From assembly GCF_964340395.1 (NCBI RefSeq), contig NC_135560.1, forward strand, positions 10,106,098 to 10,170,097: a stretch of DNA of 64,000 nucleotides, read 5' to 3'. Below, piece after piece: positions 1 through 12,300 of this stretch (its first letter is position 1; every line of letters begins with the position of its first letter). The DNA comes from Glandiceps talaboti. Its lineage: Eukaryota > Hemichordata > Enteropneusta > Spengelidae. A program made the translations under genes and the position numbers. Below the pieces are notes generated by a model. The model saw nothing but the letters and a program-made list of their open reading frames with translations, did not search any database and was not told the origin of the DNA.

Positions 1-1651
1 AAAAATGATCAAAGGCCTCTCGGTCCGTGCACACGTAGTGTTTCCTACACTAGTATACAATTGGACCTTACAAAGCGCACAGCACGCAAAGTTTCGAGTG
101 TATAAACGTCTGTTAAAGAGATCCGTTTGAGCGGCAAATTCGCGGGGAGTGGTCGTTCAGAGAGAAGACAACTGAAAAAGTGAAAAACAGTAAAAAGGAA
201 CGCTGATCGTGTAGCTAGTTTTCACGTTTTATGACGACGTGTACACCCAGGGTGTTATTGTAAAACCAATGCTATAGACTTTTTTGTTAGGTTTGGGAAT
301 CAAATTATGACATATCGTACTGTCCGATGTGTACTATGTAACGTGCCGGACCACCTACGGGAACATGGAAACCATATACGCTAACAGAATACCAATACGA
401 GATATGCGCTATTGATTAAAACACAGTACCGAAGGCAAACTGTTTACGGCCTGAGTCGTGGTGCGTACGTTTTCTAAACCGTTTTTGAAACCTTTTAATT
501 ACTGGGCTAATAAAGGTTGGTGAGTTCTAAATGGGAGACATGTCCCTTGTGTTTTGATTTATCTTTTCTTTTGAAATGCCAGCCACAACACAAGACGTAG
601 TCGCACCAGTTCCAGACTGGACGAGGCCAGTGTACGCCTGAATTTCTTTGGGAGAAGGTGGGTCGGTATTTTGTTTGGTAGGGCATGACACACTCGCCAA
701 TTAGTGACTATTGTACTATTGTATACATTAGCACTCATTACAGCCCTAATTAACACTGTCGCATCGTCTGAAGGGACCCTCCCTTTCTTGTGGCTGCGTA
801 AGCATTGGCAAGTTTGGAAAGAAAATAAAAGGCGGAGCGGCTGAATTTAATTAAACATTGGGCCCCTGCTGTGCGTGAAATCGAACAATACAATGGAAGC
901 GACCAGTACCCATTCACACCTTAAGACGCTGGAGTTGGGCCAGCTATACCAACCTTTCTTCTTCTTCTAGTTTTAAAACTCTGGAAAGCATTACAGAAAA
1001 CAGCTCAAAAAACCGGTCTTTGGGAAAAATGGCTGTGCAGACATAATTTTGGTCATTGAAAACTGACTAGACTAATAGACGCTGTTCAAACTACCAGCTG
1101 GAACTGATTGGCCGAGAGACCACAATAGCTCAACCACAAGGTGGAGGCAGAGTTAGATCTGGCGTGGCCCTCTGCTGAAAAGGTTCTATGAGAGGGGATT
1201 TAAATGGTCAATCTTGTATAAAAGAAAGCTAATTAAGTCAAATTAGAATATGTAAAAGACACGAGATAGAGATCTGGACTATTTTTTCTTCTTTAAAAGT
1301 TAACTTTTACTGGAAAAGGCCAACCGACTATATCGCTCACAGATTCGGATTAAGAAGTTGACGTTTTTGAATGTTTCAAAGGGAAAATAAAACCAATCAA
1401 TAGGACTTTTTGAAACAAAACACTTACATGAGCTTAAAAAGTGAAGGCTTAAAGCGAACAACAATGCGACTAATTATATTTATCCTGTACCCTATGTAAT
1501 TACACATTAACTGTGTTTTGTATAGACAGTCAAATGTTATTATGTAACAACTTACTCCGAGTCCAAGAGTCGTTTTCTTACTCTGAGCCAAACCTTTACA
1601 ATAACCACACAAACACTTCGTTCCAGTTCATATTACTTATGTGCTGTTTTT
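1..1651. other. DNA downstream of isl, no gene recognised
   Basis: Only short, unconvincing open frames are present on both strands and no domain signature was seen. If the known Islet-Scaper neighbourhood is kept here, the 3' end of a convergent gene might lie just beyond the left edge, but no Scaper-like exon was found. Confidence 0.5.
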
Positions 1652-1657
1652 TTTATT
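1652..1657 (-). terminator. Possible isl polyadenylation signal (AATAAA on minus strand)
   Basis: Plus-strand TTTATT reads AATAAA on the isl sense strand about 1.5 kb after the stop codon. Another AATAAA overlaps the stop codon itself (3195-3199) and is unlikely to be the functional one. Without cDNA the true end of the transcript is unknown. Confidence 0.3.
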
Positions 1658-2602
1658 TTCTGTAATTCGTAATGGCTTCTCCCGATATAAAAGCTAACAT
1701 TTTTTGTCCATCTGTAACCTTTTTTATATAGATAAAATGCATGTATTTTGTGACTATCCCTACGGAGTTGTACTTGTACCAGTTTTGTTCATAGTTTCCT
1801 TGTTTTTTTTGGTTGTCATCTGACAATTTTCAAAAAAAAGGTTGTTCTAAGAGATTGCCATAGAAGTGTATTCGTCACGTAATTCATGAATATACGCTGA
1901 ATATTGCCCCCTGAATATGTCACAGATAAATAATATTTAAAATCTTTAAAAACAGTATCAGGCTTGTTTCTTTGTTACGTGACTTAAATCAGCTCAAAAG
2001 ACTTGAATGAATACAAAGAACGAGCTGGAAAAATTCGATAATAAAAAAATGTCCTCTCACAGGTTGTACAGCAGTACAGCGAGGATGGCAGCCCTAACTC
2101 ATCGGGCGTAGTATCACGTTGATATTTGTTGTCAGTTTAAATCGCCACTTCACCATCTACGTATTGCATCTGCGAAGGAAACCTGAGATCGGCTTCATAA
2201 ATACCGGCTTTAAATAATTTTACTTTAAGTTTTCCTTTTTAAACAAACTGCTCCCTGTACACTACGGTGTCACAGAGCCTAGGGCACGACTTCTGCCATA
2301 TCGTCTATGTTTTTAAAGCACACTACTATACCATAGCACGGTGCCTATTACACTGCGCACTGGTCGTTCACGTCGTAGCTACACATGTCTATCCATCAAG
2401 GGGCCAATGGTACTTGTCTATTCATTACCAACATAACTCTGTTCTCTTTTGTATTAATGAATATTATTAATTGGTCACCTCTACCGCCAGTAATGTACAT
2501 TTCGTTTGGGAATTTTCAACGCTCAGTGATCGTGTCGATTTCACTTATACGTTAGATCTTCATCTAGGTTGCCCCCGTTACTACTGTATGTATAGCCTTG
2601 AC

Positions 2603-2646
<44 letters not shown>

Positions 2647-3194
2647 CCTCTTATGCATAATTTACTAACTTAGGGTTGTTTTGCAACAAGAAAGATACCC
2701 CGTCAGACAAGACACAAATTAGAATATGTACACCCTAAATCAAATGTTATTTGGTCACTGAGTTTGAAATCCCATGTATACTGTACTGCCGCGTCCATAC
2801 AACAACAACAACTCATCATCACGATGAACATGTGTATATTGTTTTTGTTCTTTTTTTTCCCAGAGTTCGGTTTATGTGCAATCGATTTGGACAGAACTGT
2901 GACGCTACTTTAGAGGATCAAGCTTAAAACTGACGGTCTCGTCATTTCTGTCACGTGTTAAACGCGTGTTAAACGGGAACTTGAAAGCAAAATGTCATCA
3001 AGCACACATAATTAGAGAAAAAGTCCCAGCTTACGATCCAGGCAGACGTCGGTGTGGATTGAGTGACAGTCCCTTTTTGCAAGTTAGGTAGTTATCCGCG
3101 AAGTTGATCCGCCAATCCTCTCCAAACTGACAAAAAAATGGTCCTTTTTTTCGGAAAATATAAAATCACAGCATAATATTCTGTCTTGCTTTTT
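1658..3194 (-). other. Probable isl 3' UTR region
   Basis: This is AT-rich DNA between the isl stop codon and the best AATAAA. It holds a (TC)n tract at 2606-2643 and no convincing open frame. Assignment as 3' UTR is inference from position only. Confidence 0.35.
2606..2643. repeat. (TC)n microsatellite
   Basis: A pure CT dinucleotide run of about 38 bp, read directly. Confidence 0.97.
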
Positions 3195-3314
3195 TTATTC
3201 ACTCGATGTTGATATTGCTGATGGTGGGGGGTTACTGTCTGCTAAGGTATCTTCCGGTGGGGGAGTTAATTGTGAATCTTCGTGATTCGGTGGATTGCCT
3301 TCGGAGAAATTTAC
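3195..3314 (-). CDS. isl: isl coding exon 6 (C-terminus and stop)
   Basis: A pyrimidine-rich acceptor ending CTTCACAG lies just upstream of 3314. The exon opens in phase 0 with VNFSEG, the block that directly follows QQL in Islet proteins, and then diverges into an Asp/Glu/Pro/Ser-rich tail ending SAISTSSE and TAA (3195-3197). The tail of 39 residues is similar in length to that of vertebrate Islet, but its later part (SQL followed by a PPPEDT block) is only loosely similar. The exon call rests on the VNFSEG match, the correct phase and the acceptor. Overlapping plus-strand open frames here are shadows. Confidence 0.88.
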   Translation of the reverse strand, partial: VNFSEGNPPNHEDSQLTPPPEDTLADSNPPPSAISTSSE

Positions 3315-6300
3315 CTGTGAAGAGAAGCAAAACGGGAAGAGTCATAGCATTGGAAAATATCAATACAACTGCAGAGAACTCAATAGGGAAAAAGCCGTCA
3401 CAGTGTGTGAGTTATTTCAGCTTTGTTACGAACGATTACTCCTTAAAAATCGATGTCGACCTACTTGCTTATGTATGATGAATAACCTCACACGAGGAGC
3501 CGTATTTTCCGATACAACATTTCCCAAAGAAACAAATAAAAAAAATCACTATTTTGTGCCCGGTTGTATAAACTGCAAAATACATAGACGAGAGTCTGGG
3601 GCTGAGTTGGGGAATATATCATCGATGGGGGACTTGTAAATTTTCTCGCATGGCAAAGAATTCTAATCGAACGTTTAGTCAACAATGCCAAGCAAATCAA
3701 ACAGACCTGATTAATGTTGGTGAACAAGTGACACGAGAAAACATTAACTCCTTAGAATTGGTTGGAAATTAGAATATAATGAAATTATGAACAGTTATTA
3801 ATTACTACCCTGGTGGCGTGTTTTGAGAGGAAAGAAATATTTACTGTAAGATGAGTAAAACGAAAAAAAGCGGGCCATGACTTCTGTTGATGAAACCTTC
3901 GTTAAGATATTCCGAAACACTGGCGCACTGGGGTCGTGAAATATGGTTGATAACTCGACGAAAAACCGCAGGGAAATGCGATGTTTCTATAAATTCCAGT
4001 TAGCTGACGTTAAAAACCACGGATTTGTGCCAACGTTGGAATGAGAATTCGCTGAGATATGGTTGTCTGACAGTGATAAATATGAAAGACTTCCATGAAG
4101 GTCGCCAGTACTCCCAAGCCTCTATTACATCAACACACAATTTCAACACTATCTGTGCCCGTTTCTATACCTTCTAATTGTTGTGTTAATAACTTCCAGC
4201 TTAGAAATAAACATGCACAGCAATAAACGGAATTTTGAGACAGGTATTTTCAAACATAATTAACGAAAAGCAAATATTTTCGATGACTGCAACACCTCCC
4301 TTTCTTGTAGACGAGAGTCCTAGCTGCTGAGATAATAAAGGCACGAATACAGAGAGGGACCTTTAATTAAGGCTCAGACCACAAAATTTAGTGGTCTGAG
4401 ATTAAGGTAACGTTTGTCGCCTTCTGTTTCTGTGAATAAACTTCATACATCTGTACACCAGAATCATAGTGTTGGTATTACCAAACGTTTACATAAAATA
4501 AGGTATTCGTGTACAGTTAGACCAAATTGCATAAAGTACTTGGAAAATTAATAAACTTTTGTATGGGTCCCATTTGGCTATCAAAGTTTTGGTTTCGTTG
4601 TTACCATAACCTTAGAACTGTAGATATTATCTGTAATTTAAAAGTGTACATGTAACATTCTTAATCTGATTACTAAATTTTAATCTCTTTAGGAAATGAA
4701 TGTACATTAAAAAATATATTATCATCTCTTTTTATCCAGAGCCAGAAACTATTTACCTGTATTAATCAGAACAGTTGAAATTCCCTAAAATTCCCCCTTT
4801 TTCAAAATACACCTACTACCAACTATGATTGCAAGCTTGAGTTTTCAAATTATTTTTAATGTTAATCATACTCAATATGTATTGTATGCTGGATATGACC
4901 GTGAGCTCTCTTGGTGACATCATACCCAGGGGCAAAAGTAACCCACAGCGTACTGCAGCACGGGAGATCTCTTGCTTTTTTTCCCCTTGTCAGCCATCAC
5001 CAAGTTTATCTAAACGGTCTTAGTGTGTCAATGGCCTTCAAATTCTCCACCGAAATATAAACAATTTCGAAATCTACAACAATTTCGAGTGCACGTGCTG
5101 ATGTCATCGTCATCTTTTTTTTTTAAATATTGAGCATCTCACTCCGCGGGAAGTGGTGGCGAAATGACATCCATTCCATTATACCAACATATTTAAACAA
5201 TCATTGGTAATTGTGGGCCCCAACAATCTGTTATTTCTCCCATTTTAATTCTCCCACACCTAATAGGCTTAATCACTTTGGCGGGAAAAAAATCAGTCCA
5301 TTGCCACACTGTGGTTGCAGCAAATATTATACCCTAATGCGCGATCCTGCTTGGAGAGCATTATGAGAGATAATTTTGCTCAAGCAAAGGGGATAAATAT
5401 GAAGTTGGAAATTACGGTTTTCTTCCCTGATTTTAAACGGATTTAGTTTTCTAAAAAGACCGTGGATGCGATGAACAAAATAAGTATGAAATTTACTAAA
5501 TACCATATTTTACCGAGTGTGCGTGCTAAGGAGTTCTTTTGTATCTTTCTACCGATGAACGAATTACAATGACACCGGTGTAATCACGAAAAACGGCCAC
5601 TGGATGATTAGAAAAAAACGCAGGAGCTCAGGAATTCAGCGGAGTGTAATTTTTATCAATTTCTGGATTCTGGATTAAATCTTCTCTGTGACTCTGAAAT
5701 GTTTCGGTATTACATGACAGACCGTTCCTACAAGCCTGAGGATGAGACAGCTTGAGTCAGGATCTGAATAAGAAATGGCGCCAATATATATGGCAGACGA
5801 CAGTTGATGCTTTCCCTCCAAAATGGATTTTATTTAAAAGCAAATTATTTGTTTTCATTCTCAATTCTGTGAATTAAATACAACTATTCAGCCCATACTC
5901 TGCAAAACTTTATCTGGGGGGAGGGGGGGGGGACAAATTCAATCCTTCAACGGCTGTCATTACATTGAATTTCATAATGTTTATTGAAACACTACTAGAA
6001 TTTCGTACTTGCCATATAACATTCGTGTTGGACGCATGTAGCATTCAAAATTAAATATTTACGCAATTAAGAGTCGTAAATACAAAGCAAAATAATATAA
6101 TACTCATAAATTTTGCCAGAACGGTTTGTTCTTTATTAATCAACTCGGTTGGTACATTTGCACGACACTGTTTACTCGAAGTCGTTCCGGGTGAAAGACG
6201 TCATTTCGTGAAAATTAATTTTACGAAATAAGTGCTTACCAATTGTTGAAATGCTGGTTGTTCTATATCACTTTTCAATGCAAAATCGCTGAGTGCTTGC

Positions 6301-9300
6301 CACGCTGGTGGTTGCTGCTGATAACTAGTGACTTCAACTGGATTTGCTTGCATGTTACCCTCGTGTCGCACTGGACTCGATGCTACCATGGGCACTCCCT
6401 GGAAACCCTGTACTCGCTGATTATTCTGAAACAAAAATATTGTTTTAAAAAAATTATTTAAAAAATCGAAAGTATAATTTCAATCGCGTAGTCACCCATG
6501 ATCACATATTTACAATGGCGCCTTAAATTGCGGGAACAAATTAGCAGACTACATGTGCACGTTTAGCGAATAACCATTCCATTTCAAATATGTATGCACA
6601 CACATGTATACATCTATCTACAAAATTTCCGCAAAGATCTGCAATTTTTGTTAATGATGCACCGTAAAAACAAATCAATAAAAAATGTTTCTATACTCTG
6701 ATTCAAGATGAAGCCGAAATTTACTAAAATTTTAAGAAATTACAATTTCTGTTGTAAATTTTGTGCAAACGACGTGGTGGTGGTGGTGGTGGTGGTGGTA
6801 GTAGTGGTGGTGGTGGTGGTGGTGGTGGTGGTGGTGGTGGTGGTGAAAGTCGTTGCAATGCATTGATACAGTTAGGAGCGAAACAGTTGTCGGTGTTGTA
6901 CAAGCAGGGCATGATATGAAGGGTATATTGCACTGACATAATGGGGATCAAATTTCAATGCGTTTCAGGCTTTCAAGAGTGGCTTATACTTTATGAAAAA
7001 ATAAAACAAAATCCTAGCTACAGTTCATCGTGAAGAGAATCACATGACGTGATTGGGACCACACAGCACCATTTATATACAGTGTATGTGACGTGACGTA
7101 CATGTTCAACGACTAGAACTACAAACCGCTGATGACAGGTGTGCTATTTTTTAATTCAAACTCGAAGACAACTGATTTTATTCGGCAGGTTTATTTTTTA
7201 ACAGAGCAAGGAAAATCTCGACCTGTCAAACATTTGTTGCAGATTGGAGATCCCCATGGCTGTGAAAAAAAACAGCTCACGCCCGGAGTAATGCAACGTA
7301 TCCATGGCTATAATACCGATGAAGACGTGTATGGTAGATCACAAATTGAAAGGGAACACCTGGGCTGGACCCAGTGATAGACCGTGGAACAGTACCGGTG
7401 TAGGGTTGACGAAAGCAAACAAGACTGAATCAACACTTGACTTGAATATAGTGATAACACACGTTATTGGTACCAGTGTTTACTTTTTTCCGTTCAGAAA
7501 TTGAAATTCAAGAAGATTCGCAGTAGAAAGGGGTTTGTTTTTTTGTGTATCTGTTCGGGCAAATAGAGAAAAGGAGAGATTCGAGTTTGAGAAATAATTG
7601 AACTCTTCGCTGTGCGAGACCTTGTAAAACCAATCACCCACTTTCATGGAATGATACGTTAAATTGAGGAGCAGAGAGCACTTTCAAAGACAGGTAATAT
7701 TGTACAAATAAACGAAAATGTTCAAGTGTCGGAACAATAGTATAAAAAGTACACGAACATTGTAGGTCGGTTATCATTGCTCTGTGTATGTATGTGTGTA
7801 TGTGTGTGTGCTATGTGGACTGAGGATATTCGATTATAGCAAAGCTCAGCTGGCGTTGCAGAAAAACCCTGCCTCGGGTCGCAAGCGGTGTTTTTTCACT
7901 GATTCCATTCACGGTAAACAGTACGATTAAGCGGACGGGTCGATCTTTGGTGACCTTTCGTATCGACAGCTGATACGTATGACCGTCCCTTGCCACAGTT
8001 TTCACCCATTGCAGCTCCGTGTTTAAAAGTACATATTGTCCATGTGAATCTCTCCACAAGAGCAAACACTGACTGTCAACTTATTTGGACAACGGAGTGG
8101 AAGGGGGCTTCAAATGCACGTATGACACCTAATTATAAACCGATTTCATGGGAGGGTGTATTTATATTGTATTGGTGTTTGAACGATAAGTTAGATCTCG
8201 ACCCAGCCCATACAAACATTGCCATATCTTAGACACACAAATAAGACACTGGGTTTGTGTATCTAAAATGAAAACAAGAAAATGCACCACCTTCCCTATC
8301 TCGATTGTTTTACGTATTTAAACATTTCGAATCGTCATTTCGACACACGCCACCGAATTTGGCTATACTAACTTGAACTCTAAACGCAAGTGTCTAAAAT
8401 CTTTACTCACGGGAGACATATTTACGACCCCGCACGTTTTGCATTCACCCAATTCGTCGTAAAAATGACAATTAGGCAACCGACTAAATTGTTAATGAGC
8501 AAACAATAGAATGAGGCGGCTAGAAGACTGAGGGATGAGTTTTACGACAGCGATAGAGAAGATTTCGTTTTACAGATTGAAAGGGAAAAACCCAAAATAT
8601 TTGAGGAAGAAATTTATCACAACCAGGTTGGATATTACCCGTAATAATCTCAGCCCTAAACTGGATAATGTCAGTTGCTTGACACAGACTCATAGTATTT
8701 GCAGAAACCAATGATGTGGTCTGCACTAATATAACCAATTCCCCAAACAAGAAACATCAGATAGGGCAATGCGATTAAAGCTCTCGTCGGGTATCTTAAT
8801 CAGAGAGTCCCACTATCTCAGTCACCCCTCTGCACAATCTTTTAATCCCGACTGCAAATTGAATTCTGTCGGATATTTTCACAGAATACAGCGGTTGTGT
8901 ATGTGTTTTAGTCTGTTACGTCAGTGTCTGCAGTGGTTACTCAATTTAAGTTGTGAATTGTTTTTCGTGTCACAAAAAAAATGTTGTTTAAATCTGATAC
9001 GAGAAATTTGTGGAGGTTACGAGTGCATATTTCGATTGGTAGAGTAAACGTGATGACAACAAACTAATGGGACTGCGCATGGGAATTAAATGTCGTAGAA
9101 GTCGTCGAACATTGGAGTGGAATTGATCCCCCCTATAAGTGAGCCCATTTCACACTTGTAATTAATTTGCAATTCGTCCACCATTTTGAAGATTGAGAGT
9201 GAGGCAAAAACCACCCGAGAATGGCATTTAAAAAGTTTACACCCCTAAATTGAAGTTCTACACCAGCTTCACAATATAGAAACGATTGGGATAAAAATTG

Positions 9301-12300
9301 TAATATTTCACTAAAAGTTTATATATACGTGTGGCTTTTGGTGTGATAAGATGTTGAATTACAGCTTAAACAGTTTCTAATTCTCACGTACCAGTACCAG
9401 TTTCCCATACAATATGAATGCATCACATGACTTTTCAACAATGACATATGAATGCACTTAAAAAATAAATAAATAGATTTTACACAAAGTCCAGAATTTT
9501 TATACTTATAATAATCCACAGCTGTAATTTTCAAAGATTAAAGTTTCAATATCAAACAGCAGACACAATTCCAGCCCTGGCCTTGAAATACTGGAATTAT
9601 GGGAAAGACAGTAACTATGTGCGATGCAATGTGTTCTTGAATAGCTCCGTTATAGGACGTTTTGCTGTTGTAACTACGACGCTTAAAAAACGCTTGCCCT
9701 ATCTATACGTTATGCATGATCGCTACTTTTTATAGGAAGTCTTGAAACGCAATTAGAGATGGTAACCGAGTTAGTACACCAGGCATACATGTTAGCTGTA
9801 CGTCACTTTCATTGTCAAAACAAATCCAATTACACAAACATCATAACATCGAATGAAATATTCATGTGAATGCCAGTAACCCGACTCAAGTTGTGGGAGT
9901 TACGTTTCAAAATTGGCTATAATTCAAATTAACGTAAACATTTCATAATTGACCACGTTTAGAAATTCGTCAACTTTCCCAGTTAAGTTGACTGGATTGA
10001 AGCGAGCGAGCGAGCGAGCGAGCGAGCAAGCGAGCTCTCTGACGCTCACTAGAGTACAAAATGAAATAATTAGTAAAGCTGATACACTTTGCAGATCAAC
10101 CGGAAAAATCATTAAACTCTGTTCTTTGTAAGACTCACATCTCCCCCTTTCAAAAACCACCAAGTATGACATTAGCCGTCCTTAAGGGACATCTAAAATT
10201 TTACAAAACCAAAATTAGCTGCGAAAGACTACAACCTGCTAAAATTTAGGCCACTGTGTAGTTATACTTTGAGGTTATAGTCAAAACAGTATTTTATGTG
10301 TGTGGTGCTACTGTTGTTATTTTTTATGGCGGCCAGACAGTAGTGTATTTTGTACACTTGTCGCTTCTAATGAAACTTGAACGACTTATTTACTTATTTA
10401 TGAAATGAAATATTTGACAGTAAGCCGTGACAGCATACATTATGAAACCCTCACAATGGAAGAGAAAATCGGGTTGTAAAATTCACATTCAATATTGACC
10501 GTCGATTTAAATCAGCTACGACTGCACAAAAGCAAATGTATACATACCGACAAAGTGTGAATTCACCTGCCTTGATCACCCTACACGTTTGTATGTTGAA
10601 CTCACTGCCAGAAAGCGGCTTGGGTTAATTTAGAATTATTATGTTTACAAACAGAGAGAGTGATGAGATACATACGGTAAACAGTGTAAGGCGTAATATA
10701 GCAGCTGATGAGCCAAAACTCTGACACGTGCCCAAAATTAACTTTGGGTTGCGATGACGAGTTACTCTTCAAATGTTGAAGCCAAAAAAACTAGACAGTG
10801 ATTTTTCTATACCGTTGCCTATAGTCTGTGATTAGAAACTATTTTCAAACTGGGTTTTACATGTATAAGCTAAGGAATGTTTATGCGGAGTTGTGATTAC
10901 AGGATTCGATTGTTTTGTCACCTACCTTTTGGTGTGCTTGGTCCTGTATTTGTTTCATCAGTTGACTCCGTTTTTTATCCTTACATCGTTTGTTCTGAAA
11001 CCACACTCTAATGACACGGGGACTAAGTCCAGTCATTTCGACTAGTTGTTCTTTCATTAAAGCGTCCGGCCTCGGGTTAGCCCCATAACAAGTCCGTAGT
11101 GTATGCAGTTGTTTTTCATTGAGCACCGTACGAACTCTGGTTGTTTTGTGGTGATGTGAGTCTTGTTTGTGCACATGTGGACGTAGAGAACCGCTTCTGT
11201 TATTTTGCATCGGTTCTGCATGACCTGTGTGGGTATTAGGAGTAAAGAAAAATGAATGAGAAGTCGTACTTTGTGGCAAATATTCATTGGTAAAAAATGT
11301 AACACCACAAAAGTTATACTTTATAAAGTCTACGAAAGCTGTACATGTGGAATTATGTTGAATAATACCATGCCTTAAGTGCTGTAAATTAAGAAGGGGT
11401 GATACCACGCAGCTTTACTATCATACCACAGTCACAGTCACAGTACCGATTCAAATATTCTACTGCTAATGAACGTGTTACTATTTGTGCCTTCTGCAAC
11501 TGTTAGAAAATCACGATAGAAGTGTGCGGATTTTGAAATTTCACAGGATGTGAAAAGTGTTCGGTGTACGTTAGATGTTCAACTTTGAAGAGTGTCACTT
11601 TTCTGACGCTTTCCACAAAAAAGAACACTTGTAGGGTTTCCTCGTTAGGCCGCTCTGTTCAAACGTAATGAAGCCACTTTGGGCATTTGTTATATACTCT
11701 AGAAAACTTTGTTCGTGAGACTTCAAAGAATAGAGACATAATCACAAAATATCAGTATAATAATGCCATTTTGTAGCTAAATAACGAGAACGTTCTAGGG
11801 AATCTGACCATTCTTTGTCGTGGCTGGTTCCCTATTTCATTTTTAAAAAAAATGCAATTGAAAAGATATGGGCTCAGTTTATCAGCACACTACCATCAAC
11901 GCAGGAAGCAGATCGCCTATCGAGACACCGTTCCTAGGGAACAAAGGCGATAGCTACATGGTGTAAAACTGCTTGGAAAATATTTACTAAAAATACAGAC
12001 TGGAAAAAAAAGAGAAATGAAGAAAAAATATCAAAAGCGAGGGGTGAAACAAAAAGGGACAAATATCATAATTTGGAAACGAGCCTTTTGGGGGCACATA
12101 AAAACAAGAGGTCGTATTCTGCTATACCCCCTTGTGCAAATGAATTAACGCATATGAAATTGAAAATACTGAAAAATATCTTTTATACTACACAAGCGAT
12201 GTGTTTCGACGGCGCCAGATTGTTAAGGGAATACAAAGGCATGGACAATGGAGCTGCCGCAAGCATTGCCAATAATCCCTGTATGTCGTCCATTTTGGGG

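Larger units (their letters stand above)
6426..10925 (-). other. isl intron 4
   Basis: GT-AG intron of 4500 bp between the homeodomain exon and the LIM-binding exon. It contains a (TGG)n tract and a (GCGA)n tract. Open frames inside it, including an 84-codon minus-strand frame at 7811-8065 and a poly-proline frame over the TGG repeat, show no family signature and are treated as chance. Confidence 0.85.

Noticed and set aside
1-3194. Scaper 3' exons as expected from Islet-Scaper microsynteny
   Set aside because: No plus-strand frame resembles the Scaper C-terminus; it could lie beyond the window.
6724-6951. Poly-proline minus-strand frame in isl intron 4
   Set aside because: It is the (TGG)n repeat; no splice sites place it in the isl frame.
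11225-11408. Upstream extension of the homeodomain open frame (start at 11408)
   Set aside because: A good acceptor with correct phase lies at 11225; upstream residues do not resemble Islet.
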